Positions 47,220 through 57,144 of a DNA stretch of 64,000 nucleotides are shown one piece after another. A model generated the notes under the pieces. The model was given only the letters and a program-made list of their open reading frames with translations, searched no databases and was not told the DNA's origin. Position 1 is the stretch's first letter. Every line of letters starts with the position of its first letter. The position numbers were made by a program, and so were the translations under genes. Source of the stretch: JAEULH01 sp963805915 (lineage in GTDB: Bacteria; Pseudomonadota; Alphaproteobacteria; Rhodospirillales; Defluviicoccaceae); NCBI GenBank assembly GCA_963805915.1, contig CAWDWD010000021.1, positions 258,827 to 322,826 on the forward strand, in the 5' to 3' direction.

Positions 47220-49175
47220 ATGCCGATGTCGATGCAGAACGTGACGCCTTCCACCCCGCCGGGAGCCAACCTGACCGACGGCGGTGCGACCTTCCGGGTT
47301 TGGGCCCCACGGGCGAACCGGGTGCACGTGATCGGTCGCTTCAGTGGCCAGGACCGCTGGACGGCGGACGATGACAACCTCATGAACCGCACCAATCGCG
47401 GCTACTGGGCCGGCTTTTTGCCCGGGGTCGTCGACGGCGACGAGTACAAATTCCATATCGCCGGCACCGGCAGCCAGGGGCCGAAGCGCGATCCCTACGC
47501 CCGGGAATTGACCGTCGATCCACCCTATCCGGTGTGCAACTGCATCGTTCGCGATGCGAACGGCTATCCCTGGCATGACGCCGGCTGGCGTCCGCCCCGC
47601 TTCAGAGACCTCATCGTTTATCAGTTCCACGTCGGGACGTTCAGCGGCCCGGATCGGGACAACCGGGTCGCCAAGTTCCTCGACGTGCTCGACCGGCTCG
47701 ACTACCTCGCCGAGCTCGGCGTCACCGCGATCGAGCCCCTGCCGATCTCTGAGTTCGCCTCGCCGCGCAGTCTCGGCTATGACGGCTCCGACCTGTACTC
47801 CCCGGAGATGGATTATCAGGTCGATGCCGCCTCGATCGACACCTACCTGCCGCGGGTCAACGCCCTGCTTGCCAGAAGGGGTCAGCCGGCGCTGACGCGA
47901 GGGCAGCTCGCCGTGCCCATCAACCAGCTCAAGGTCCTGGTCGACCTATGCCACCTCTCGGGGATCGCCGTCCTGTTCGACGTGGTCTACAACCACGCCG
48001 GCTTCCAGATCGGCGGCCAGGACGAGAGCCTGTGGTTCTTCGACCGCGCGCGCGGCACCTCCAACAATGATAGCCTCTACTTTACGGATCGCAGCCACAC
48101 CGGTCCGGTGTTCGCCATCTGGCAGCAGGAGGTTCGCCAGTTCCTCATCGACAATGCCCGCTTCTTCGTCGACGAGTACCATATCGACGGGCTCCGCTAC
48201 GATCAGGTCAGCGTCATCGTCGATGAGAACCGCAACGACGGCTGGCCGTTCTGCCAGGACCTGACGAGCACGGTCCGTGCGGCCGACGGCACGGCCGTCC
48301 AGATCGCCGAATACTGGTCGGTCGACCCCTACGTCGTCCGCCCGGCGTCCGAAGGCGGCGCCGGCTTCGATGCCACCTGGCACGACGGGCTGCGGACCAC
48401 GATCCGGGCGGCGATCGGGCAAGCCTCCGGAGGGGCGAACGCCAACGTCAGTCTCGACGGCATCGCCGGCAGCCTGTATCCGCCGGGGTTCCCCGCCGGC
48501 TGGAAGGCCGTGCAGTACATCGAGAGCCACGACGAGGTCTACCGCGGGCGTGGCCAGCGCATCGCCCAGCTCGCCGGTGGCGGCGATGCGCGCTCCTGGT
48601 ACGCCTCCTGGTACGCCACCAGCCGCGCACGCGTGGCGACCGGCCTGATCCTTACCGCGCCCGGCATTCCCATGCTGTTCATGGGCCAGGAGTTCCTCGA
48701 GAACAAGCAGTGGTCCGACAACCCGTCCTTCGACAGAGGAACGCTGATTTGGTGGGAGGGCCTGGAGCAAGGCGTGAGGGAGATGGTCGATCATCTTCGC
48801 TTCACGCGGGAGCTGATCGCACTGCGCAAGCGCCATCCGGCGTTGCGGAGCGACGCCGTCAATGTCTTCCACGTCCATAACGTCAACCGGGTGATCGCTT
48901 TCCACCGCTGGACCGGCGGGGGCCGCGACGTCGTCGTGGTCGCCAGCCTTCGCGAGCAGACGTGGCATGGCTATCGCATCGGCCTGCCGCGGCCCGGGCG
49001 TTGGCTCGAGGTGTTCAACAGCGATGTCTACGAGAACTGGGTCAACCCGGTTGTGGCCGGGAACGGGAATGGCGTCGACGCGGAGCTCTTCGGCGCTCAT
49101 GGCTTCGGTTACTCGGCCCCGATCGTCATTCCCGCGAACGGTTTTGTCGTTCTTGCCCAGGACCGGGGAGATTGA
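47220..49175 (+). CDS. GH13 alpha-glucan-active enzyme (branching enzyme/trehalohydrolase-like)
   Basis: 651 residues. An N-terminal CBM48-like module (GGATFRVWAPRANRVHVIGRF) precedes a complete GH13 barrel: region I VLFDVVYNHAG near residue 250, region II DGLRYDQVS with the nucleophile Asp near 328, the acid/base Glu in IAEYW near 363, and region IV ESHDE near 435. The sequence PRSLGYDGSDLYSPEMDY and the C-terminal sheet are as in branching enzymes and maltooligosyl-trehalose trehalohydrolases; which reaction it catalyses is not clear. ATG at 47220 follows GGGGAGCCTGAG. No glycogen or trehalose gene is adjacent, so it is an orphan here. Confidence 0.82.
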   Translation: MPMSMQNVTPSTPPGANLTDGGATFRVWAPRANRVHVIGRFSGQDRWTADDDNLMNRTNRGYWAGFLPGVVDGDEYKFHIAGTGSQGPKRDPYARELTVDPPYPVCNCIVRDANGYPWHDAGWRPPRFRDLIVYQFHVGTFSGPDRDNRVAKFLDVLDRLDYLAELGVTAIEPLPISEFASPRSLGYDGSDLYSPEMDYQVDAASIDTYLPRVNALLARRGQPALTRGQLAVPINQLKVLVDLCHLSGIAVLFDVVYNHAGFQIGGQDESLWFFDRARGTSNNDSLYFTDRSHTGPVFAIWQQEVRQFLIDNARFFVDEYHIDGLRYDQVSVIVDENRNDGWPFCQDLTSTVRAADGTAVQIAEYWSVDPYVVRPASEGGAGFDATWHDGLRTTIRAAIGQASGGANANVSLDGIAGSLYPPGFPAGWKAVQYIESHDEVYRGRGQRIAQLAGGGDARSWYASWYATSRARVATGLILTAPGIPMLFMGQEFLENKQWSDNPSFDRGTLIWWEGLEQGVREMVDHLRFTRELIALRKRHPALRSDAVNVFHVHNVNRVIAFHRWTGGGRDVVVVASLREQTWHGYRIGLPRPGRWLEVFNSDVYENWVNPVVAGNGNGVDAELFGAHGFGYSAPIVIPANGFVVLAQDRGD

Positions 49176-49384
49176 AGCCTAAGCCCGGTTGTACGGCGGG
49201 AGCGCGGGCCACGCGCCCGTAAGCGGCGAAGCCCGCAATGGGGCATGACTGCTTCGCGAGCCTGCGCGCTTGCCGGCTAAGGGTCGCCATTCCGACGGAC
49301 GGTCTGCGCGCGCCGACGTGGTCACCATCCGGCTTGCGCGCTATGCTTGGATGACGGGGAGGCCGTGGGCGGGGGCGGCACCAG

Positions 49385-52123
49385 ATGGCCGGCGGGCACG
49401 ACGTCTTTCTCAGCTACAGCCGCAACGACCGTGAGGCGGCGGCGCTGTTGCGCGCGCAGCTCGAGCGTGCCGGGCTTTCGGTGTTCAAGGACGACCAGAG
49501 CATCCGCGAGGGCGACCTCTGGCTCGACCGGCTGCAGCAGGCGGTGGACGGATGCGGCGCCTTCGTCGTGCTGGTCGGCAAGGACGGCGTGCGCCGCTGG
49601 ATCGGCGCCGAGACGCAGGTTGCGCTCAACCGCTACTTCGGGCCGCACGACGACGCCGAGCGCCTGCCGATCTTTCCGATCCTGCTCGGCGAGACGAGGC
49701 CCGAGGCGCTGCCGGCGTTTCTCAGGCTGTTCCAGGCCGCGAGCTGGGACGGTTCGGCGATCGCTTGCCGGACGAACTGTTCGAACAGATCCGCGAGCGC
49801 ACGATCGTCGCCGAGGAACGGCGAGCGCCTTCGAAGGCTGCCCGTTCGTCGGCCTCGCCGCCTACCGCATGGACCAGGCGCATCTGTTCTTCGGCCGGCA
49901 GAAGGAGACGCTGGACGCGCTCGGCTGCTTCGACCGCCGCCCGGTTTTCCCCCGGTGCGCTGGCTGGAGATCGCCGGCAACTCCGGCTCGGGCAAATCGT
50001 CGCTGATGCAGGCTGGGCTCCTGCCGCTGATCGACCAGGGCTGGCTGTGGCCGCGCACTGGCTATGAGCGTTGGACGCGGATCGGCCCGATGGTGCCGGG
50101 CGACCACCCGGTGGAGATGCTGGCAGAAAGCCTGCACCGCGCCTTCGGCGGCGGCATGGGCGAGCGCTACCGAGCCTGCAGGCGGACGACCGCGGCCTCG
50201 CCTGGGTGCTTCGAGACAACAGGCCCGATGACGACACCGCGTTCCTGCTCGCCATCGACCAGTTCGAGGAGCTGTTCACCTTCGCCGATGAAGACGAACG
50301 GCGGCGGTTCGATCGCCTGCTCGCCGCCGCGCTGGACGGATGCCGATTGCCCGCTGTTCGTGATCTCGACGGTACGCGCCGACTTTCTCGATCGCTTCGA
50401 CGACCTGCCGCGCCTGGTTGCGGCGCGCAACCGGCTGGGTAGGACGTGGACGCTGCCGCCGATCGGTGTTGAGGGTCTGCGCGAGATCATCGACGGCCCT
50501 GCGCGGCTGGCCGGCCTCGACGTCAGCGAGGTCCGGGAGGCGATGGTCCGGGAGGCCGAGGACGAGCCGGGGGCGCTGCCGCTGGTCGAGAACGCGCTGC
50601 ACTGGCTGTGGGAGAAGCGCACGGATGGCCGGCTCAGCGGCAAGCTGCTGAGCGAGCACGGCGGCATTGCCGGCATTCTCAGCCGCTGCGGCGACGATCT
50701 GCTCGCGGACCTCGAGCCGCGCCAGCGCGACCGGGCGCTGGAGCTGCTGTTCCGCATGGTGCTGATCGACCCGGAGGGTCGCCGCCACACCCGCCGGCGG
50801 ATCCCGCTGACCGAGGCAATCGCGATCGCCGGCGGCGGCGAGCGCGGCCGTGATCTGGTCGACCGTCTCGCTGGCCGACGCCGCTTGGATGGCGGCACGC
50901 GGCACGGGCCGCTGCGGCTGATCACCGTCAGCGAGGAGGGTCGCGAAGGTGCGCCGGCGGCGCGGCAGGACCGCTGGGTGAACCTGATCCACGAGACGCT
51001 GATCCGCAGCAGGGGCCTCGACGCCAGCGGCAGGCCGCAGCCCTACTGGCCGACGCTGTGGACCTACATCGAGAGCAACAAGGAACGGGCGGCGCGGCGA
51101 GAGCGCCTGCAGCTCATGGCGCGGGAGTGGAAGGACCACAAAGGCTTGTCACGGCTGTTCGGCCTCGCCGGCTGGTCGTCGCTGTTCGGGTTTCGCGGAC
51201 TGGCGGCGCCGGGCAGCCTCGAGCACCGCTATCTGCGCTGGAGCCGCGGCCGCGCAGTTGGTCGAGGCCGTCGTCCTCTGTTCGGTCATTGGCGTGGTCG
51301 CCGAGAGCGCGTTCTGGATGATTACGCGAAAGCTGCCCGTTCGAGGCCCTTGCCGAACGGTGGGCGTACATGCTGGGCAAGGACTTGCCGCTTCCCGAAC
51401 TCGTCAAAGTCCGCGGAGGGATCGTTCATGATGGGGAGCGGACGAAACTGGAGGAGCAGCCGGTGCATCGGGTACTTTCTTGCTCAGCCATTCGACCTCG
51501 GCAAGACGGAGGTGACGTTTCGCGAGTGGGACGCCTGTGTCGCCACTGATGGCTGCGATGGCTACCGCCCTGCCGATCAGGGCTGGGGCCGTGGAACCGG
51601 CCAGTGATTAACGTCTCCTGGGACGATGTCCAGGGCTACGTCGCCTGGCTGAGCCGCGAAGATGGGCACGGACTGTCGCCTGCCGAGCGAGGCCGAGTGG
51701 GAATACGCCGCTCGTGCCGGCCACCACGACCGAGTACGCGCTGCCGGCACCGCATGGCAGCGACGACATCCAAGGGAAAGGGCTGGCCAACTGCGCCGAC
51801 TGCGGGAGCGAGTGGGATGGCAAGCAAACGGCGCCCGTCGGGCAATTTCCCGCCAACGCCTGGGGTCTGCACGACATGCACGGCAACGTCTTCGAGTGGG
51901 TGGAGGATTGCGTGGCACACAGCTATGCCAATGCACCGGAAGGCGGGTCGGCATGGCGCGAGGAGAACGGCGGCGAGTGTTCTCCCGCGTGCTGCGCGGC
52001 GGGTCCTGGGGCATCAATCAGGGCAACGCGCGCTCGGCCTTCCGCAACAGGAACAACCCGGACTACCGGGTCAACGGCATCGGCTTCCGTGTGGTGTGTT
52101 CGTCCCCATCTTCTGGGCACTGA
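49385..52123 (+). CDS. TIR-nSTAND-FGE protein, DGR target 1 (many frameshifts)
   Basis: Order of domains: TIR (49385-49760; HDVFLSYSRNDREAAALLRAQLERAG, probable catalytic Glu in RWIGAE); nSTAND NTPase (Walker A GNSGSGKSSL near 49980, Walker B FLLAIDQFEELF near 50250, then RADFLDRFDDLPRLVAARN); a hydrophobic segment near 51265-51320 (AVVLCSVIGVVAESAFWMI) that may anchor it; and a formylglycine-generating-enzyme/C-type-lectin-like domain (GSFMMGS, CRLPSEAEWEYAARAG, GLHDMHGNVFEWVEDC) ending in the variable repeat. At least eight frame changes interrupt it, so it may be an error-ridden copy or decayed. TIR domains of this type break down NAD or make NAD-derived signals; STAND modules are ligand-triggered switches. 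The variable lectin-like end is probably the sensor. Confidence 0.82.
51985..52104 (+). repeat. DGR variable repeat 1 (VR1)
   Basis: 120 bases aligned without gaps to the template repeat. There are 14 differences, of which 13 are at template adenines (to G or T) and one is a T-to-C in the constant 3' part. Encoded residues change from NNNQDN...N...NN.RNNN in the template to GINQGN...F...DY.RVNG. It ends 16 bases before the stop codon of target gene 1. Confidence 0.95.
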
Positions 52124-53321
52124 CCACTGAAGCGGAGCGTAAGCGGAGCAAGCGGCGCGTCAGCGCCGCCTTCGATTTTTTTCAGGCGCTGCGGCTTTGC
52201 CGTCGCCGCGACCGCCCGGCGGTGTTCGGCGGGGCGGATGACGAGCGTCTCCAGCACATGGCGGCGCAAGCCCCAGCTGTCGGCATGGCCGACATGGTTG
52301 ATCCAGCCCTGGATGCTGGCATCGAGTTCGGCATAGCTGATCTCGCCGGCGTGATAGGCCTTAAGCCGCGCCCGCAAGCGGCGGTGGGCCGAGCGCACCT
52401 TGCGTGCCTTGACCAGACGGTGGGTCGGATAGACGACGAAGCCGAGCCAGGGGATGCCGGCGCCGACGGGCAGCACTTGCGCGCGCGTCTCATGGATGAC
52501 GAGGCGCAGTCGCGCCAGCCGGTCGATGACCGCGGCCTTCCAGGCCCAGAGTTCGCGCTTGCTGTCGCCGAACAGGGCGAAATCGTCGACGTAGCGGAGG
52601 TAGGCGCGGCAGCCGAGCTCGCGCGTCACGAACTGGTCGAATGGGTGCAGGTAGCAGTTGGACCAGAACTGCGACGTGAGATTGCCGATCGGCAGTCCGC
52701 GCGGCCTGCACATGGCCAGCAGGTCGTCGCCCGGGAAGCGCACGTAGCGGTATTCGTCGTCGAGCACACCGCGCCCACTGTCGACGATCGTCTCGACCAG
52801 TCGCATGACGTCCGGCTCCGGGAATCTGCTGCCGCAGGATATGAAGCAAGATCGAGTGATCGACGGAAGCGAAGTGTTGAACAATGTCTGCCCGCAGGAC
52901 ATAGCGGTAGTGGCGGGCAAAAACCTGCAGCCGGTCGATGGCTCGGTGCGTGCCCTTGCCCTTGCGATTGGCGTAGCTGTCCGGGATGAACAGGCGTTCG
53001 AAGCGCGGCTCGATGACATTGCACAGCGCGTGGTGAACCACCCGATCATGGAAGCGGATGGCGCTGATCTTGCGCCGTTTCGGGTCCTTGACGAGGAAAT
53101 GGACGTACGAGCCGGGGCGATAGGTTCCGATCAAGGAGCTGCCCTCGCAAGTCGGCCAAGTATTCCTCCGCCCGATACTCGAACCGGGCGACGCTGGCCA
53201 TCCCGCGCTTGCCGCGCGCCGCCTTGCGCCAGGCAAGCACCAAATTCTCCCAGGAACAGAGGTGCCTGAAAGCCGCGCTTATCAATCGGGATGCGGCGTT
53301 CACGGCGGGAGGGCTTGGCAT
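52063..53321 (-). CDS. DGR reverse transcriptase (two frameshifts)
   Basis: Group-II-intron-like RT of the DGR class. The N-terminus starts at 53321 (ENLVLAWRKAARGKRG), the second block reads GTYRPGSYVHFLVKDPKRRKISAIRFHDRVVHHAL, and the third holds GLPIGNLTSQFW at 52695-52660 and the active site LRYVDDFALF near 52590. IGxxxSQ in place of QGxxxSP is the hallmark of mutagenic DGR RTs. Frames change near 53130 and 52820. With Avd it copies the template RNA, misincorporating opposite adenines. The open frame runs into VR1 on the opposite strand and stops only inside it; the conserved domain ends before about 52240. Confidence 0.92.
52152..52182 (+). terminator. Hairpin behind VR1 (terminator and/or DGR homing hairpin)
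   Basis: A perfect 7-bp stem GCGGCGC/GCGCCGC with loop GTCA at 52152-52169, followed by CTTCGA and seven T. It is a good intrinsic terminator for target gene 1. It also lies 48 bases past VR1, where DGRs often carry a hairpin that promotes homing. A similar structure follows VR2. Confidence 0.75.
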
Positions 53322-53332
53322 GAACTCAGGAC

Positions 53333-53665
53333 ATGGTGATCTTCACGCGGACGTTCGATCTGCTGGAATGGCTGCTGCCGAAATCCGAGCGCTTTCCGCG
53401 TGCTTACAGATCCACCATCACCCAGCGGCTGATGGATGCGGCGCTCGATCTGCAGGAGGCGCTGGTCACGGCCGAGGCGCGCCGGAGCCGGAGCCGTTTA
53501 ACGGCGCTCCGCGACGCCGACGCCGCGCTGGGGCGTCTGCGCATCTACCTGCGGCTTGCCCATCGCTGGCGCTGGCTGAGCGACGGCCAGTACGCGCACG
53601 CCGGCGGAATGGTCGGCGAGATCGGCCGGCTGCTCGGCGGCTGGCTGCGGTCCGAACAGGCGTGA
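53333..53665 (+). CDS. avd: DGR accessory protein Avd
   Basis: 110 residues of the Avd/S23-like four-helix-bundle family: TFDLLEWLLPKSERFPRAYR, LMDAALDLQEALVTAEA, ALGRLRIYLRLAHRWRWLSDGQYAHAGGMVGEIGRLLGGW. Avd pentamers bind the RT and template RNA and are required for mutagenic homing. The gene is intact. It is divergent from the RT: the two start codons are only 11 bases apart, which is unusual because avd is normally co-oriented with the RT. Confidence 0.92.
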   Translation: MVIFTRTFDLLEWLLPKSERFPRAYRSTITQRLMDAALDLQEALVTAEARRSRSRLTALRDADAALGRLRIYLRLAHRWRWLSDGQYAHAGGMVGEIGRLLGGWLRSEQA

Positions 53666-53940
53666 GCTGTCGGGCGGCACGGCGTTCGCGGGCGGAAGAG
53701 GCGGGGCGCCGGGGGAACGAATCCGGCCGGCGCCCCTGTTATGTATGCGCCCGACGGCTGGGCCTGGTCATGCCGAGCCGTGCGGACGGGACTCACCCGC
53801 GCCATCTTTCCTTCCCTCGCCTCGGCCCGCAAACCGTGGTCGGCGGACAATCCTGGAAGCGGACCGTGCCCGCAAAGCGAGCCCGGCACGCCCGCAACGG
53901 CGCCAACGGCGCCATGCCCGGGAAGGAGAAGAAAGATGTG

Positions 53941-54060
53941 GACGAACACACCACACGAAAGCCGATGTTGTTGTTCCGGTTGTTCGGGTTGTTCCTGTTG
54001 CGGTTGGCTGAGCGCGCGTTGTCCTGATTGTTGTTCCAGGACCCGCCGCGCAGCACGCGG
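53941..54060 (-). repeat. DGR template repeat (TR)
   Basis: 120 bases which, read on the minus strand, contain 13 AAY codons (AAC or AAT) in a lectin-like frame: GGSWNNNQDNARSAN, then RNRNNPNNRNNNIGFR. It matches VR1 over its full length and VR2 with one deleted base. The only constant difference from both VRs is TTT against TTC near its 3' end. The template transcript runs toward the RT gene, 620 bases downstream. The open frame over it (53793-54056) is not considered a protein gene. Confidence 0.95.
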
Positions 54061-54146
54061 GGAGCAGATCAACGGGCGGCCCCACCGGCGGTGACGCCGG
54101 CGACATCCGATCGATAGCGGCCGCCGCGGACGACGGCCAGATCGCC

Positions 54147-54195
54147 AAAAATCGAAACGGCGCTTCGCGCCGTTTGGCGCGCCGCTGCGCGGCGC
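54147..54195 (-). terminator. Double hairpin behind VR2 (terminator and/or DGR homing hairpin)
   Basis: On the minus strand, a 7-bp stem GCGCCGC/GCGGCGC (54179-54195) is followed by a 9-bp stem AAACGGCGC/GCGCCGTTT (54155-54175) with loop GAA and then CGATTTTT. It ends in the same TTCGATTTTT sequence as the hairpin behind VR1, so the two ends share ancestry. It terminates target gene 2 before the template repeat or assists homing. Confidence 0.7.
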
Positions 54196-54204
54196 TTTCA
54201 GTGG

Positions 54205-57062
54205 TCAGTGCCCAGCAGATGGGGACGAACACACCACACGGAAGCCGACGTGCTGCTCCGGCTGCCCGGGTCGTTCCTGCCGCGGACGGCTGAGCGCGCG
54301 ACGTCCTGATAGTAGCCCCAGGACCCGCCGCGCAGCACGCGGCGGTCTTCCTCAACCGCCGATTTCGAAAACAAGCGACCCAGCCAGGTTCCGCGTCGGC
54401 TTTCACCGGCCTCGAACGAATCGAGGCACCACTCCTAGAGGGTGCCGGCCATGTCGAGGACCCCTGCCGGCGACGCCCCGGCCGGGTACATGCCGACCGC
54501 CGTGGAGCGACCGAGCTCGCTCTCCGAGGTATTCGCCCGCCACGGTTCCTTCGCCGGGTCCCAGTCGGCACCCCACGGATACTTCCGGTCCGGGTCGCCG
54601 CCAGTGGCGGCAAGCTGCCACTCGTATTCCGTCGGCAGCCGCACCTCGAACTTCAGGCGGGCGCTCAGCCAGTGGCAGAAAGCCATCGCGTCATACCAGT
54701 TGACGCTGTCGACGGGGTGGTTGCCGTGGCGCGCCCGGGGTTTCGGCGGCGGCCAGCCCCAGGCCCCAAGATCGAAGGGAGATCCTGGCGGCAGATGCCA
54801 CCCGTCCTCCCGATGGCACTCATCGAGAAACGACCGGAACTGGGCGATGGTGACCGGGTAGCGCGCCATCCGGAACGGGGCGACGGTGCGCGTGAGGCGG
54901 TTGACGACCTCCGAGTTCGGATCGTCGGGATTGGCGCGGATCTCGATCGTCACCTCGCCGCCGTCGATCGGGACCCAGTCGATGTCCGGCAGTCCGTCGT
55001 CACGAAGGCCGACGCCCTTGCGCCGGTCGCCGAGGATCGCCAGCCGCACGCCGACGCTCGCCCGCGCCTCGTGGCCGAGCGGCAGGCGCCAGGCGTCGCC
55101 GTAGCGGCCGCTGCCCCCGTCGCATCGTCGGCCGGGTCGAGGGCGGGCAACACTTCGAGGTCCTTCGGCTTCGTCGGCCCGAGGAACGCGTCGACGGTTG
55201 CCCGGTCCTTGACGTCGTCAAGCGAAACACCGCTCTCCGTCGATCTCCCGCACGGCATCGAGGATCCGCGCTCCTCGGACCAGACAGCGTCGCGCGGATC
55301 TCGCGTCCGCGTTCTCGGCATCCCACTCGGCCGCCGCCTCCTCGATCTGGCGAGCGGAGCAACAGCGCCTTGCGGTCCTCGCGCAGCCAGCCGTTCAGCG
55401 TGTCCCAGACACGGAACAGCGCCTCGTGGGCGACGCCGAGGGTGGGCTCCGGCTTCTTGTTCTCGGGGTCCTCCTTGTTTTCTTCGCTGGCCGACACCAG
55501 CAGCCGCTGGTCGACGAACCGCTGCAGCACCGGCTTGCAGGAGTCCGGCATCCGCGACCAGCGGGCGGTCCGCCGGGTGAACTGGCCTTCCTCGCCGACC
55601 TGCAGCCAGGCTGTAGAACGCGCTGCGCAGGTCGCGCATGCGCGGGTCATCGGCGGGCAGGCCGATGTAGCCGGTCTCCTTCAGGATCTTGTCGGCCTGG
55701 TGCTTGATGGCCGCGGAGACGCCGCGGTGGACGGTCACCGATCCGCTCTCTTCACGGACCTCGACTTCCGGAAAGAGCTTTTCGTATTCCTCGATCTCCA
55801 GCAGGCCGTCGGCGCCGCACTCCTCATAGAGCTTCTCCAGCGTGAAGGCGAGCAGCGGCAGGGCGTCGGCGTAGGCCGTATCCTCCACCAGACGCTGCGC
55901 AAGGCCCTCTTCGAGGCGAAGGCCGAAACGCGTCCGCAGGCCCCTCGATCACCTCGGCGAAACGCGGGCGCGGCATGGGGTCGAGGGTGATCTTCTCGTA
56001 GCGCTCGGCGGCGCCCTCGAACAGCTGGAACGCGTTGAGGAAGTCCGAGCGCATGGTGGCGAGAACGGCGAGCCGGCTGGTCGGGTCTGCGCTCGCCTCC
56101 AGCAGCAGCCGGAGCATGGTCCGCGGCTCCGAACCTTCGGGCGTGGCGAAGACCTCTTCCAGCTGGTCGAGGACGAGCAGCACCATGCCGTCGGTAAGCC
56201 GATGATCAGCGAGCAGATCTACGGCAAGCTCGCGAAGACTGCGGACGGCCTCTTCGCCGGCGCCACCCGTCTGCCGCGCTGCCTTGAGCCGCTCACGGAT
56301 GGCGTCGGGGTCTGACGGCTTCCCCGCGTCCTTGCCAGGCGACGTCAAGGGCAAGAACGAGACCCTCCAGGCCGCCGCCGCCCATGACCGGGCTCGGGAT
56401 CAGCCAGTGCGCGCCACTGCCAGGCTGCCGTTCGCGCGCTTCAACCGCGGCAGCACGCCGGCGCGAACGAGCGACGACTTGCCGCATCCGGAGGCGCCCA
56501 GGACCAGAATGAAGCCGCGAGCGTTGCGGAGGCGGCGGCGCTCCAGCACCTTCATGACGTTCGCGATCTCGTCGTGCCGGCCGAAGTAGACGTCGGCATC
56601 GCCTTCATCGAAGGCACGAAGGCCAGGATACGGCTGTGGGGCGGGTGGAAGACGTCCTTGAGGCCCTCGATCTCCAGCGACTGCAACAACTGCCGGAAGG
56701 CCTGGTCCTTCGTCAGCCGGGAGAGCCGGAACAGCTGGGTGTCCTTGAGGTTGGCGAGCGTGCCGTTGAACCTCGTCCGACTGCTCCGCTTCGGCCGTGA
56801 TGATGCCGAAGATCTTGAGGCCCTGCTCGCGCGCCAGGAGCACCTCCGCCGTGCACCAGGGGGAGTCCAGCCAGTCGACGGTACACTGAAAGACGACGCC
56901 TCTGGCGCGACGCAAGTACTGCCAGAGGGCCGGCTCCCACTTGGGCCCACCGTGCAGAGCCGTGTCGACGAACACGGTGTAGCCTGCGTGCTCGAGTGCC
57001 GTCTTGATCTCGTTCGCCCACGGCTCGTCGGTCGAGCTATAGCTGAGGAACAGCGTCGTCAT
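54205..57062 (-). CDS. TIR-nSTAND-FGE protein, DGR target 2 (frameshifts and one nonsense codon)
   Basis: Order of domains: TIR (57062-56780; LFLSYSSTDEPWANEIKTALEHAGY, Glu in SPWCTAE); nSTAND1 NTPase beginning YPGLRAFDEGDADVYFGR, Walker A LGASGCGKSSL near 56490 and Walker B LLVLDQLEEVF near 56180; a helical middle; and an FGE/C-type-lectin-like domain (VPIDGGEV, VRLPTEYEWQLAATGGDP, GVLDMAGT) ending in VR2. Frame changes occur near 56780, 56390, 55900, 55620, 55130 and in VR2. An in-frame TAG at 54435-54437 sits where FGE proteins have Trp (GTL-stop-EWC), a single G-to-A change. The gene is 82 bases behind the SLOG gene, on the same strand as TIR, SLOG, TR and RT. Confidence 0.82.
54224..54342 (-). 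repeat. DGR variable repeat 2 (VR2)
   Basis: 119 bases aligned to the 120-base template with one deleted adenine. There are 17 substitutions, all at template adenines (to G, T or other), plus the same T-to-C near the 3' end as VR1. Encoded residues read GGSWGYYQDVARSAVRG, then RNDPGSRSS. The deletion shifts the frame just before the constant GFRVVCSS end. The 27 bases downstream match those behind VR1 at 26 positions. Confidence 0.95.
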
Positions 57063-57144
57063 CGCCGCCCCCCTTGGAACGCAATCTTCGACCAGGAGCG
57101 CTCGGCCGGCAAGGGGCTTCGCGCCGGCCTGTCCTGCTCGGTTG

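Noticed and set aside
53793..54056. Open frame covering the template repeat as a small lectin-like gene
   Set aside because: It has no N-terminal FGE domain, its sequence after the repeat is unrelated, and the run of Asn codons is the template signature.
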